This document shows, one piece after another, positions 53,519 to 62,179 of a DNA stretch of 64,000 bases. Location: assembly GCF_002379585.1 (NCBI RefSeq), contig NZ_DFUE01000085.1, positions 5,392 to 69,391 of the forward strand, given 5' to 3'. The notes under the pieces are model-generated. The model was not told the DNA's origin. It saw only the letters and a program-made list of their open reading frames with translations, and ran no database searches. Both the position numbers and the translations under genes were made by a program. How positions within the stretch are numbered: position 1 is the stretch's first letter; the number at the start of each line of letters is the position of its first letter. The DNA comes from Pseudomonas sp. UBA4194 (lineage in GTDB: Bacteria; Pseudomonadota; Gammaproteobacteria; Pseudomonadales; Pseudomonadaceae).

Positions 53519-53526
53519 TTATTGTT
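53519..53526 (-). promoter_or_regulatory. A-rich Hfq/Crc-type motif before the binding-protein gene
   Basis: On the minus strand, AACAATAA is an exact AANAANAA match, just upstream of the Shine-Dalgarno of the binding-protein gene. This suggests catabolite control of the uptake operon. Confidence 0.45.
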
Positions 53527-53661
53527 CTGTTGGCGGAGCTTCATGCCCCGCGAGAGCTGTAGCACCGTGATAGTTATTGGTCGGAGTGTCAATTGTTGCT
53601 GGTAACAGGCCATTTCAGGTTGCGTTGAGGTTTGTTTAGATTTGTTTGAATTTGTATAAAG

Positions 53662-53690
53662 CAGGTACAACTTCGTTAAAGTTGTACCTG
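53662..53690. promoter_or_regulatory. Perfect long inverted repeat downstream of phoD and upstream of the ABC operon
   Basis: CAGGTACAACTT (53662-53673) and AAGTTGTACCTG (53679-53690) are perfect 12-base arms with a 5-base loop. It may be the phoD terminator (both flanking genes run leftward, and only a short T-rich tail follows in that direction) or an operator about 165 bases upstream of the uptake operon. Confidence 0.6.
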
Positions 53691-53709
53691 TTTGTTTCTT
53701 TGGATGTGT

Positions 53710-55263
53710 TTAAACCGGCTGCAATTTCTGCTCGAACACGATTTGCCCATCCAGATCCCGCAGCTGTACGGTCATTTCGCCGCTTAGCCCCTCAATCTGC
53801 ACTTCACCAAAAAATTGGAAGCCAGCAAACGGCGAGGTGTTCTGTGCAGGCGGCGCCTTCTGGAACACCACCTGCGGTCCGAACGTCGCATCCAGTGGGT
53901 TGGGCCCGAAACTGCCCGCATTCAACGGCCCGGCAACGAACTCCCAGAACGGCTCGAAATCCTGGAACGCGGCGCGATCCGGATGGTAATGATGCGCTGC
54001 GCAATAATGCACATCGGCGGTCAGCCAGACGGCATTCACCACGTTCTGCTGGCGCATGAAGCCCAACAGCTCAGCTATCTCCAGCTCCCGTCCCTTGGCC
54101 GCGCCGTTGTCCCCATTGGCCATGGCCTCCCAGCGGCCCACACCTGGGCTCACCTCACCGTCCGGCACACCCAGGCCGATGGGCATGTCCGCCGCAATCA
54201 CCTTCCACTGCGCCCCGGAGCCTTTCAGGCCGGCCTTGAGCCAGTCCAGCTGGGCGCGTCCTAGAAAGGCGGTATTGGGGCCTGGTTTATCTGCAAGGTT
54301 GTCATCATTGCCGCCGCGGTAGCTGCGCATGTCCAGAACGAAGATGTCCAGCATCGGCCCGTAGCTGAGCTTGCGATAGATGCGCCCGCCGTTGTCCGCC
54401 TGCTGCAGACGCATCGGCGCATATTCGAGCCAGGCCTGGCGCGCGTTGCCCACCAGGGAGCGGATATCGCGGGTGTGGTAGCGAGCGTCCAGTTGTTTGC
54501 TCGGTGACCAGTTATTGGTCACTTCGTGATCGTCCCATTGCCAGATCTGCGGCACTTCGGCATTGAAGCGGCGAACGTTTTCGTCCATCAGGTTGTAGCG
54601 ATAGTTGCCGCGATAGTCGTCCAGCGTCTCGGCCACCTTGCTCTTGGCTTCGGTGGTGATGTTGCGCCACACCCGGCCATTCTCGGTGGTCAGGGACGCG
54701 GGCACCGGACCGTCCGCGTAGATGGTGTCGCCGCTGTGGATAAAGAAGTCCGGCAGGCGCAGACGCATGGCCTCGTAGATACGCATGCCACCGATGTCAG
54801 GGTTGATACCGAACCCCTGGCCTACCGTGTCCCCGCTCCACACAAAGCGGATATCCCGACGCTGCGACGGCTCGCTGCGCAGATGGCCAAACCAGGGCTC
54901 GCTGCTGACGCCGGTCTGGGCGTCCTGAAATTGCACGCGATAGAAAATCGCCTGGTCCACGGGAAGCCCGCTCAGTTCCACACGCGCCGTGTAGTCTGTG
55001 CGGGCATCGGCCAGCGGCGACACCAATCGGCGGGGGTTGGTGAACATGCTCCGCGTGTCCCATTCCACCACCATGCGCGCGGGTCGATCGCAACGGCTCC
55101 AGACCATCGCCTTGTCGCCCAGCAGATCACCGGACTGCACACCGTCGGTAAGCTGCGGCCGGTCCTTGACCGAAGCGATCACCGCCGGCGCCAGGCCTGG
55201 CAACAGCATACTTGCGCCAACGGCCTGGACAAGGCGACGGCGCTTGAGGTCGAACATGGTCAT
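53710..55263 (-). CDS. PhoD-type alkaline phosphatase/phosphodiesterase
   Basis: This 517-residue protein has a Tat signal peptide (LKRRRLVQAVGASMLLPGLAPAVIA) and metal-binding motifs of PhoD enzymes: VWSGDTVGQ, FFIHSGDTIYADG, WQWDDHEVTNNW, and WLTADVHYCAAHHY. It releases phosphate from esters outside the cytoplasm using Ca and Fe. Start at 55263 (MTMFDLKRRR); an ATG two codons later is also possible. No Pho box was identified by eye. Confidence 0.9.
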   Translation of the reverse strand: MTMFDLKRRRLVQAVGASMLLPGLAPAVIASVKDRPQLTDGVQSGDLLGDKAMVWSRCDRPARMVVEWDTRSMFTNPRRLVSPLADARTDYTARVELSGLPVDQAIFYRVQFQDAQTGVSSEPWFGHLRSEPSQRRDIRFVWSGDTVGQGFGINPDIGGMRIYEAMRLRLPDFFIHSGDTIYADGPVPASLTTENGRVWRNITTEAKSKVAETLDDYRGNYRYNLMDENVRRFNAEVPQIWQWDDHEVTNNWSPSKQLDARYHTRDIRSLVGNARQAWLEYAPMRLQQADNGGRIYRKLSYGPMLDIFVLDMRSYRGGNDDNLADKPGPNTAFLGRAQLDWLKAGLKGSGAQWKVIAADMPIGLGVPDGEVSPGVGRWEAMANGDNGAAKGRELEIAELLGFMRQQNVVNAVWLTADVHYCAAHHYHPDRAAFQDFEPFWEFVAGPLNAGSFGPNPLDATFGPQVVFQKAPPAQNTSPFAGFQFFGEVQIEGLSGEMTVQLRDLDGQIVFEQKLQPV

Positions 55264-55331
55264 GGCATAGCTCTTCAAGTAAAAGGGCTATGTAAGCGTC
55301 GGCATGTGACAGGGGCGTGAACCCGTTGGGC

Positions 55332-56228
55332 TTATCGGTTTGGCAATGCAACAGGCGCCAGTTGCACCGCAGTCTTGCGGCCCAGCACCACAGTGCACAC
55401 CACTGCGGCGGCGAACACCCAGGTCAGGTGGTCGATATGCTCACCGAAAAACAGCGCCGACAAGGCCATGGTGAAGAAGATCTGCAGCAGCTGTACCTGG
55501 CCGACGCGGGCAATGCCGCCCATCGACAGCCCCGCGTACCAGGCAAAGAAACCAATGAACTGCGAGAACAGGGTGATGTACCCCAGCGACCACCACGCCG
55601 CCGTCGAGACCGGACCCTGATGCTGCCACGCCAGCCACAGGACCGGACCCAGCAACAGCGGACTGGCGATCACCAGCGCCCAGCAGATGACCTGCCAGCC
55701 GCCCATGTCCCTGGCCAGCCGACCTCCCTCGGCATACCCAAGGCCGCCGGCGACGATGGCCAGCAGCATGAGGACGTCACCGGCACTGATCGTGCCCGCC
55801 CCCTGAATCACCGCATAGGCCAACACCAGGCAACTGCCCAATGCCGCGCACAGCCAGAACGCCTTGGATGGACGCTCGTGAGACAGCCAGGCAGCGAACA
55901 GCGCCACCATCAACGGCTGCAGGCCGTTGACCAACGCGCCATGGGACGCGGGCAAGGTCTGCATCGCCCAGCACGACAGAATCGGGAAACCCAGAATCAC
56001 CCCGACCACCACCAGGCACAGGCCCTTGAACTGTGCGAAGGTCGGCAGTTTCTCCCTGCGCCACAGCAACAATGCCGCCGCGGGGATCGCCGCCATCACG
56101 GCGCGGGACAAGGCTGCCAGCAGCGGATTGATGTCCTGCACCACCACGCGGGTCATGGGCAGGGTGAGGCTGAAGATGATCACGGCAAGCAGGCCGAGGG
56201 CCATGCCTTGGTTTTCGCGCTGGGTCAT
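55332..56228 (-). CDS. EamA/DMT-family transporter
   Basis: This 298-residue protein has ten predicted helices and two EamA repeats, the second ending LLQIFFTMALSALFFGEHIDHLTW. Such permeases export metabolites or amino acids; substrate unknown. The start ATG at 56228 is the only sensible one. Confidence 0.88.
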   Translation of the reverse strand: MTQRENQGMALGLLAVIIFSLTLPMTRVVVQDINPLLAALSRAVMAAIPAAALLLWRREKLPTFAQFKGLCLVVVGVILGFPILSCWAMQTLPASHGALVNGLQPLMVALFAAWLSHERPSKAFWLCAALGSCLVLAYAVIQGAGTISAGDVLMLLAIVAGGLGYAEGGRLARDMGGWQVICWALVIASPLLLGPVLWLAWQHQGPVSTAAWWSLGYITLFSQFIGFFAWYAGLSMGGIARVGQVQLLQIFFTMALSALFFGEHIDHLTWVFAAAVVCTVVLGRKTAVQLAPVALPNR

Positions 56229-56344
56229 GAGCTGTTCGCAGAACGGGCGAATGGGATCAGGAGTGTGGCACGGGGTGACTGAAGTGGATGATTACAGCTA
56301 TGGGCAGGTTTGGCCGTACAGTTGTGGCAGCATTCAACGGCGCG

Positions 56345-57523
56345 TCACGCCGCTCGAAGCGTTCGCATCCCTGCCAGCACGATAGTTACCATCGAGACCC
56401 CGGCAAACATCGCCACGGCGAAACCTGCGCGCGCGCCGAAATGGTCGATGGTCACGCCCGCCAGGAAACCGCCCGCTGCCATGCCGACACCCACGCCGGT
56501 GCTCATCCAGGTCAGCCCTTCGGTCATCTTGGCGGCAGGCACCACCATCGTGCCCAGGTTCATGACCACGATGAACGTCGGCGCAAATGCCATACCCGCC
56601 ACGAACAGGATGGCAGCCAGGGCATAGACGCCCGGCGCGAGAATAGGCAGCCACGCTGTCGCCGCCAGGACCAGCGTGCCCATCAGGAACTGTGTCTGCA
56701 TCGACGCGCCTATCTTGAGGCCGCCGAATGTGATCCCTGCAAGCATCGAACCTGCCGCATACGCGGCAAGGATGAAACTGGCAGCAGGGGGCCAGTCCTG
56801 TGCCTTGGCGAAAGCCACGACTGTTACGTCAATCGAGCTGCCCACCACACCCAAGGCCATCAGCGCCAGAACGATGACCCTCAACCCAGGGATTTGCAGA
56901 GCGGACGTGCTATCGCTGTTGAGTACAGGAATAACGGGCGGCTCGGTCTCCCGCTGTTTGAGGAATGCCGTGATGCCCACCGTCAGCATGGCGACCGCAA
57001 ACAACGGCGCCGCTTCGGCGAACAGGCTGGTACTCAAGGCAATCGCCAGCGGTGGTCCAATGATAAAGGCGCACTCCACCAGTACCGTGTCCAACGAAAA
57101 GGCCGTATGCAATTCGGGTTTACCGCGAAACAGGTGCGTCCAGCGTGCTCGTATCAGCGCGGGCAAACTGGGCAAGGTCCCGGCCAGGGCGGCCAGCAGA
57201 AACAATAGGGGGACCGGTCCGTTTGCGTACACGGCGATAATCAACGCCAGCAGCATGCCGAGGCTGAAGGCCGCCACGGGAGGGACGACCCGGCTCTGCC
57301 CATGGCGGTCGACCAGCCTGGAAATTCTTGGCCCGATTAACGCATTGGCCAGGGTGAACGTGCCGCCAACGGCCCCCGCGAGCCAGTACAACCCGGTTTT
57401 CTGTACGAGCATGACGATGATGCCAATGCCGACCATGGTCTGCGGCAGGCGTGCCAGGGAACCAGCGATGATCAGTGCAGTGACACCCGGTGTCTGCAAC
57501 AGGGCGCGATAGGCTTTGGTCAT
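56345..57523 (-). CDS. Major facilitator superfamily transporter
   Basis: This 392-residue membrane protein has about twelve helices and MFS loop 2 (GPRISRLVDRHGQSRVV). It is probably a drug or metabolite exporter of the DHA-like group. The ATG at 57523 (MTKAYRALLQTPG) is chosen as the first before the opening helix; AAGGA is rather far upstream. The frame stays open for 40 more codons. Confidence 0.85.
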   Translation of the reverse strand: MTKAYRALLQTPGVTALIIAGSLARLPQTMVGIGIIVMLVQKTGLYWLAGAVGGTFTLANALIGPRISRLVDRHGQSRVVPPVAAFSLGMLLALIIAVYANGPVPLLFLLAALAGTLPSLPALIRARWTHLFRGKPELHTAFSLDTVLVECAFIIGPPLAIALSTSLFAEAAPLFAVAMLTVGITAFLKQRETEPPVIPVLNSDSTSALQIPGLRVIVLALMALGVVGSSIDVTVVAFAKAQDWPPAASFILAAYAAGSMLAGITFGGLKIGASMQTQFLMGTLVLAATAWLPILAPGVYALAAILFVAGMAFAPTFIVVMNLGTMVVPAAKMTEGLTWMSTGVGVGMAAGGFLAGVTIDHFGARAGFAVAMFAGVSMVTIVLAGMRTLRAA

Positions 57524-57707
57524 GGGGAAGGTAGGAAATCCTTGTTCTTGGAGAAGCGCGTCTATGCGCAGCGTTTCATTACGCAGCGGTGAACCTACCG
57601 CTGTGCGCCGGGTTAAGCAAACAGACCGTCCGATGGTGAGCATCGATCAGAGGAGTTTCAGACAGATCCGACAGGGTTGCCCGCCGGGCAGGCAACTGCC
57701 GTGGCGT

Positions 57708-57974
57708 CTATTTTCGCCCCACCAGGTACTGCACGCCCTCGGCGCCGAACACTTCCGAATGAGGCTCGTCACGATGCAGATGAAAAATGTCCCCTGCCTT
57801 GTAGGTGCGTTCCGAGTCGGCGATGCGGATCGTCAGTTCGCCTTGAAGGACAAGCGCCTTCGCTTCGAACTGGTGGGCATGGGATTCAAGAGTTGCGAAG
57901 GCTTCACGCTTGACGACAACTGTGGTGCCGAAACCCTGCTCGGCAAGGAGGTTGAGGAATTCGGTTTGTTGCAT
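57708..57974 (-). CDS. Small cupin-domain protein
   Basis: This 88-residue single-domain cupin has the first motif (SHAHQFEAKALVLQGELTI) and second motif (AGDIFHLHRDEPHSE), with metal-ligand His residues present. The ATG at 57974 gives MQQTEFLNLL; a start at 58067 would add 31 residues without domain sense. Function unknown. Confidence 0.8.
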   Translation of the reverse strand: MQQTEFLNLLAEQGFGTTVVVKREAFATLESHAHQFEAKALVLQGELTIRIADSERTYKAGDIFHLHRDEPHSEVFGAEGVQYLVGRK

Positions 57975-58158
57975 GGGATGGTCCGGTAGTGGGTTATCAA
58001 CGTTTGAGAGTGCGGGATTGATATTGTTCGGTTGAGTCGAGCGGCTGGGATTGAAGGTCTTCTTCATCTACGGCTGACGTGTGCCGATACATCTCCGATC
58101 CGGCTTACTGCGGGCGGCGTCGGTAGCACTGCTCTTAGCCAGTGCTGCCTGTATCTGA

Positions 58159-58641
58159 TCACGCGTTCTCATCGCCTGGTCGCGTGAACGAATACCGATC
58201 GATATCCCTTCGTAATTGCCAGCCCAAGCGTTTCCAGTAACCCGCAGCCGCCTCGTTTGATACCAAGACATCCAGATGGAATTTACGGATGCCTAGCGCT
58301 TCGAGGCTGCTGATGGAGCGCTCGACCAGTTGTGTGGCTATACCCTGACGACGGTATTCAGGCAGCACCAGTAAATGCTGAAGATAGCCACGCCTACCGT
58401 CGTGGCCGGACATGATACAGCCGCACGCAACGCCACCCGCTAGGGCAACGAAGCTCAACCCGGGATTACGTTGCAGGTAGCGTGCAGTGGCTTCGCGAGA
58501 GTCGGCATCGCGCAGTGAGATGCCCGGGGTGGAGCGCATTAGAATGGTGACGGCATCATAGTCGTCAATGGTCATGGGGCGGATGCTGGGTGCCATGCTC
58601 ACAACGTCATCGTGGGCCGGTTGGCTACGCTGTATGTTCAT
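58159..58641 (-). CDS. GNAT-family N-acetyltransferase
   Basis: This 160-residue acetyltransferase has motif A YLQHLLVLPEYRRQGIATQLVERSISSL and a C-terminal AAGYWKRLGW block. AGGAGG precedes the ATG at 58641. Substrate unknown. Confidence 0.88.
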   Translation of the reverse strand: MNIQRSQPAHDDVVSMAPSIRPMTIDDYDAVTILMRSTPGISLRDADSREATARYLQRNPGLSFVALAGGVACGCIMSGHDGRRGYLQHLLVLPEYRRQGIATQLVERSISSLEALGIRKFHLDVLVSNEAAAGYWKRLGWQLRRDIDRYSFTRPGDENA

Positions 58642-58727
58642 CTCGCTTCCTCCTTACCGAGTACCAGAACGTTACTGCCCATGTCCTGGCCAAACCGCCT
58701 GCAATTATCATCGGAGTTCAGGCCTAT

Positions 58728-59714
58728 CTAGCATTGCTGGGTATCTATCACCACGCGCCCGCGAACTTCCCCGGCCAGCAAATCACCCGCGGCACCGATC
58801 ACCTCCGCCAGCGAAATGTCACTCGTCAGCTTCTCCAGCAAACCGATATCCAGCTCTGCCTGCAACCGATCCCACGCCACCACTCGTTCCGCGTAGGGCC
58901 GCGTCACGCTGTTGATCCCCAACAAGCTCACGCCGCGCAGAATGAACGGGGCCACGCTCCCAGGAAAGTCCATTCCCTGCGCCAGTCCGCAGGCTGCCAC
59001 CCAGCCATCGGCGCGGGTTTGCGCACACACGTTGGCAAGGGTGTGGCTGCCCACCGAATCGATGGCTGCTGCCCAGCGCTCCTTACCCAGCGGTTTGCCG
59101 GGTGCAGACAGGGTCGAGCGATCAATGACTTCCTTCGCTCCCAGTTGAATCAGATGTTCCTGCTCTTGCATCCTCCCGGTCGCAGCGATCACCTCATAGC
59201 CACCGGCCGCCAACAGCGCGATGGCAATACTGCCCACACCGCCATTGGCACCGGTTACCAGCACCGGCCCGTGCTGCGGAGTCAGCCCGGCACGCTCCAG
59301 GGCAATCAGGCTGAGCATCGAGGTGTAGCCCGCAGTGCCGATGGCCATGGCATGCCGAGGCTGCATGCCTTCTGGAAGCGGGATCAACCAGTCACCATTG
59401 ACCCGCGCCTTCTGCGCCAACCCGCCCCAGTGACCTTCACCCACACCCCAGCCGTTGAGCAGCACGGCATCACCCACGCTGTAGAGCGGATGCTCGCTGT
59501 GCTCAACCACGCCAACGAAGTCGATCCCGGGCACCATCGGAAACCGCCGCGCGATGGGGCTGCGACCGGTGATGCACAGGGCGTCTTTGTAGTTCAGGGT
59601 GCTATGGGAAACCCGAACAGTGACATTGCCCTCGGGCAGTTGGCTGTCGTCCAGCTCCTGCAGGCTGGCCTGGCTTGCATTTTCAACGTTGTCGATAACG
59701 ATGGCATTGAACAT
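58728..59714 (-). CDS. acuI: AcuI/YhdH-like acrylyl-CoA reductase (zinc-less MDR family)
   Basis: This 328-residue medium-chain dehydrogenase has the family start FNAIVIDN, PGIDFVGVVEHS, NADPH-binding VLVTGANGGVGSIAIALLAAGGYEVIAATG and GINSVTRPYAERVVAWDRL. AcuI reduces acrylyl-CoA with NADPH. The ATG at 59714 has AAGGAG upstream; the longer frame is not supported. Zinc ligands are lacking, as usual in this subgroup. Confidence 0.85.
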   Translation of the reverse strand: MFNAIVIDNVENASQASLQELDDSQLPEGNVTVRVSHSTLNYKDALCITGRSPIARRFPMVPGIDFVGVVEHSEHPLYSVGDAVLLNGWGVGEGHWGGLAQKARVNGDWLIPLPEGMQPRHAMAIGTAGYTSMLSLIALERAGLTPQHGPVLVTGANGGVGSIAIALLAAGGYEVIAATGRMQEQEHLIQLGAKEVIDRSTLSAPGKPLGKERWAAAIDSVGSHTLANVCAQTRADGWVAACGLAQGMDFPGSVAPFILRGVSLLGINSVTRPYAERVVAWDRLQAELDIGLLEKLTSDISLAEVIGAAGDLLAGEVRGRVVIDTQQC

Positions 59715-59949
59715 GTCCACTCCTTTTAGACCGGTCGTCTTTTCCGCAACTCGTGACTTTAGCGTTCGAAATGGATTATTGCGAATTCGAGTATTTGAGG
59801 GGGCTCGGCGTTCACGTGACTCCGATACCATCATCCGCTGCCTAGCCACATTTAAGGTGATGGCATGCTCTACCCCGTCGAAGCGGCATCTAAGAGCAAG
59901 GTCGCTCAGTGAGACAATTGGCAAGCCTCTGACCTCAACCTTCCTGAAG

Positions 59950-60200
59950 CTACGCGTTCAAGTCGCTGGCGCTTAGGCGCTGGCTCACCAGTCTTCCGAT
60001 GCTCTGGAAGCAGGGCTGACCGAATGACTGCGCACGCTGCTCATAGTCATGTCCAACCTCCGCCACGAGATCAGTGCCTGTTTTGGATGAGAAGTGCCAG
60101 CCCACCATCCGATCTAGATATAGCTTGATTCCGGCCGCCAGGTAATGCCGCCGAATCTCGGCCCGAATTTTGAATGCAGGCAGTCTAGTCTTGGGCAAGT
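59950..60200 (-). pseudogene. IS3-family transposase fragment
   Basis: An open frame of about 80 codons reads YLAAGIKLYLDRMVGWHFS, then YEQRAQSFGQPCFQS, resembling the integrase-core region of IS3 OrfB (YLAAVIDLYSRKVVGW and YEQRGRPQGLLFHSDQG). The catalytic Asp in the first block and the HSD motif in the second are both lost, and no OrfA or terminal repeats were found. A decayed remnant beside the bacteriocin island. Confidence 0.55.
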
Positions 60201-60303
60201 TGTAGCGATAAGTGCTAGTGCAGACGGATCAAATCTGAAGAACTAATGGAAGGTGGTACATATTGCAATGGTAGCGCTATATCGTCGGTGTATGATCCTC
60301 TAT

Positions 60304-60321
60304 GTTCATTGTTAGATGAAC
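60304..60321. promoter_or_regulatory. Inverted repeat upstream of the colicin M-like gene
   Basis: GTTCAT and ATGAAC are 6-base perfect arms with a 6-base spacer, 40 bases upstream of the start. It is a possible operator. No LexA-type CTGT-N8-ACAG box was seen in the 160-base upstream region. Confidence 0.35.
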
Positions 60322-60360
60322 GCTACTATTGACTAGCATTAAATTACAGGAGTTTTAGGC

Positions 60361-61173
60361 ATGTCTATTGTACTTCCCCCTAGCCACGTTGGAGCAAATT
60401 CCAGCTATTTCAGTCATTTCGGACTAAACCCGTCCAACGCAACCGATCTCATGGCGCATTCACCTGGATTCTGGCTCCTGATGCAACAGGAAGCTGACGA
60501 GAATTTTCGTTTGGATAGGTACAAGGCGGGAGATTGGGTAAGTGCATTCAATTGCGCACTTCTTTGGGGAGAGGCCGCTGGCTTGGAAGAACTGAGAAAT
60601 GCACGGAAGGCAGACTCTTATATCGCCAAAGGGATGGTATCCGGCGCAGATGAAGCCATGCGTATGGCCATAAGTAAGCCATTTGGCTCTGTTATAGGTA
60701 CCGATAACGAGCTTACAGGTGGCGTTTTATCGCCTCTTTCTGCGTTGGCCCATTTTGTGGAGGGCACGGGTCGCCCGATGTGGATGAATATTCATAATGT
60801 TGGTATGCGCTTTGATCTTGGTAAGTTTAATCATCTCAAGAACGCCATGCAGACTGCGCCTCAGGGGGTGTCAGGCTACTCCATCGCTAAGCAGAATTAC
60901 AACACAATTGACGATTCACTTGCAGTAGGAGGCGTTCTTGGGAATATTACACTGCGACTCGAAGGCACAATAAATAAGGTTGGCAGTTTTACCTCGTTTT
61001 CTGGAGTGGCGAGCGCCTGGGATGACTCTTTTGATACAAACTTAGGGGATTTCAGGAGTGCGGCGGCTGAGTTTTCGACGAGAGTGCTGAAGAAGATAGA
61101 GCAGGCGACTAATGCCAAAGAATATCCAATTCAGATTATCGGGCAGCTACCGCTGCATTTCGAACTGCACTAG
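60361..61173 (+). CDS. Colicin M-like lipid II-targeting bacteriocin with altered active site
   Basis: This 270-residue protein is the same length as colicin M (271). Its C-terminal half aligns with colicin M: SALAHFVEGTGRP / VALAHYLWGNGAE, NIHNVGM / NIANIGL, LGNITLRLEGTI / LGNITLKTEGTL, FSGVASAWDDSFD / YNGVVRSYDDKYD, and AKEYPIQIIGQ / GKEYQILLPGE. Of the residues essential in colicin M (D226, Y228, D229, H235, R236), the Asp and Arg positions are kept (D222, D225, R232), but Tyr is Phe224 and His is Phe231. The N-terminal half would carry receptor and TonB functions. AGGAG precedes the ATG. Low GC suggests horizontal transfer. It is either a variant enzyme or an inactive relative. Confidence 0.85.
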   Translation: MSIVLPPSHVGANSSYFSHFGLNPSNATDLMAHSPGFWLLMQQEADENFRLDRYKAGDWVSAFNCALLWGEAAGLEELRNARKADSYIAKGMVSGADEAMRMAISKPFGSVIGTDNELTGGVLSPLSALAHFVEGTGRPMWMNIHNVGMRFDLGKFNHLKNAMQTAPQGVSGYSIAKQNYNTIDDSLAVGGVLGNITLRLEGTINKVGSFTSFSGVASAWDDSFDTNLGDFRSAAAEFSTRVLKKIEQATNAKEYPIQIIGQLPLHFELH

Positions 61174-61226
61174 ATCAACCTGTTTCGTGGAAGCAGTGTG
61201 ATTTTCCCTGTGTTAGTGTTTGCGGC

Positions 61227-61260
61227 AGCACCTAGAGAATAGCTCGCACCTCTAGGTGCT
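61227..61260 (+). terminator. Terminator after the colicin M-like gene
   Basis: AGCACCTAGAG (61227-61237) and CTCTAGGTGCT (61250-61260) are perfect 11-base arms, followed by TTCCTT, about 55 bases after the stop codon. Confidence 0.7.
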
Positions 61261-61578
61261 TTCCTTAACTGGTAAGATAGGCGGAAGCTATATATAGATG
61301 CAGTATCCAGGTAATGGCTGTTGGAACTCGGATGTCCGAGGATGCAGCGTGATTCGTCAGGATTTGCGCGCCCAGAGGCAAGTCGTGGTTGACGTAACAG
61401 GTTGTAATCCTTCAAGGCGAGCGATAGTCATTCCCATGCTTTATACTCTGCGCCCAATCAATTTTGTCTCACGCCTAGTAAGAGTGTGGTTGGAAAAAGA
61501 TACTCGTGGTATTTGTTACCCGGACTTGTCCGCTATTCCAATATTCTCGAGGCACTAAGACTCAAGGAAGGTGGCGCT
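61261..61578. other. AT-rich gap without a recognised gene
   Basis: This 318-base stretch holds an 86-codon open frame (from about 61298) without a good ribosome-binding site or recognisable product. Nothing else was identified. Confidence 0.4.
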
Positions 61579-61878
61579 ATGATTTTTTTAAGATATGCAC
61601 TTTTTGTGCCCGTTATTTTCGCGTTGCCTGCATGCGAGCGCAAGCCAGAATTGCCGTGCCCTCTCGCGGGTCCAGAGTTGTGGGAGCCCGCGATTCGTAG
61701 CTATTTTGAGCGTTACCCTCCTGAGCGAAGACCTAATGCAGTCAAGATTCAGGAATACCCCAGCTACAGCTCCACACTGCCTGGGTGGATGGTTGACGTT
61801 GAAGTGCCAGGGTCCAAGTATATAGCTCTGGTAAGTTGTAGTGGCTATGTAGAGCTTTCGGGAGGGGATTCATACTGA
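61579..61878 (+). CDS. Small probable lipoprotein; possible immunity protein
   Basis: This 99-residue protein has a hydrophobic signal (MIFLRYALFVPVIFALPAC) with a lipobox-like LPAC, followed by about 80 periplasmic residues with two further cysteines. AAGGAAGGTGG precedes the ATG at 61579, which is chosen over a longer frame. It shares low GC and orientation with the colicin M-like gene 400 bases upstream. Colicin M immunity proteins act in the periplasm or inner membrane, so it could be the cognate immunity protein; similarity was not tested. Confidence 0.6.
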   Translation: MIFLRYALFVPVIFALPACERKPELPCPLAGPELWEPAIRSYFERYPPERRPNAVKIQEYPSYSSTLPGWMVDVEVPGSKYIALVSCSGYVELSGGDSY

Positions 61879-62179
61879 GATGTTGTTTCAGATTATTAAA
61901 ATGCTGTATTGAGAGTCTTCGGTAGCTACGTCTGATGGCCCATAATTTCATCTAGAGTTCGTTGGCTGGCTGTGAATCGGTCGTGCTGAAGTTTCTGGAT
62001 TCCAAGTGGATCAATGTACCGCGAGACAGCTGACGTCTGTGGTCTAATTCGCTCGTCCCCTACATCTTTATTTTATGGGGCGGTCTGAAGCTTGCCGCAA
62101 CGAGCGAATGCCTTGAACCTCGGTTGCTCCACACTCAAAGGCGCCGGTCGATTTGACCCAGCGCCTTGAGCGCTACCGT
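61879..62179. other. Gap without a recognised gene
   Basis: This 301-base AT-rich stretch shows no gene with a plausible start and ribosome-binding site and no clear regulatory structure. Confidence 0.4.

Noticed and set aside
60200..60360. LexA box or PrtN P-box upstream of the colicin M-like gene
   Set aside because: No CTGT-N8-ACAG and no properly spaced ATTG-GT repeats were found; only a 6-base inverted repeat is present.
61298..61558. 86-codon open frame between the bacteriocin and lipoprotein genes
   Set aside because: No Shine-Dalgarno, unusual composition, no recognisable family; the antisense frame is equally unconvincing.
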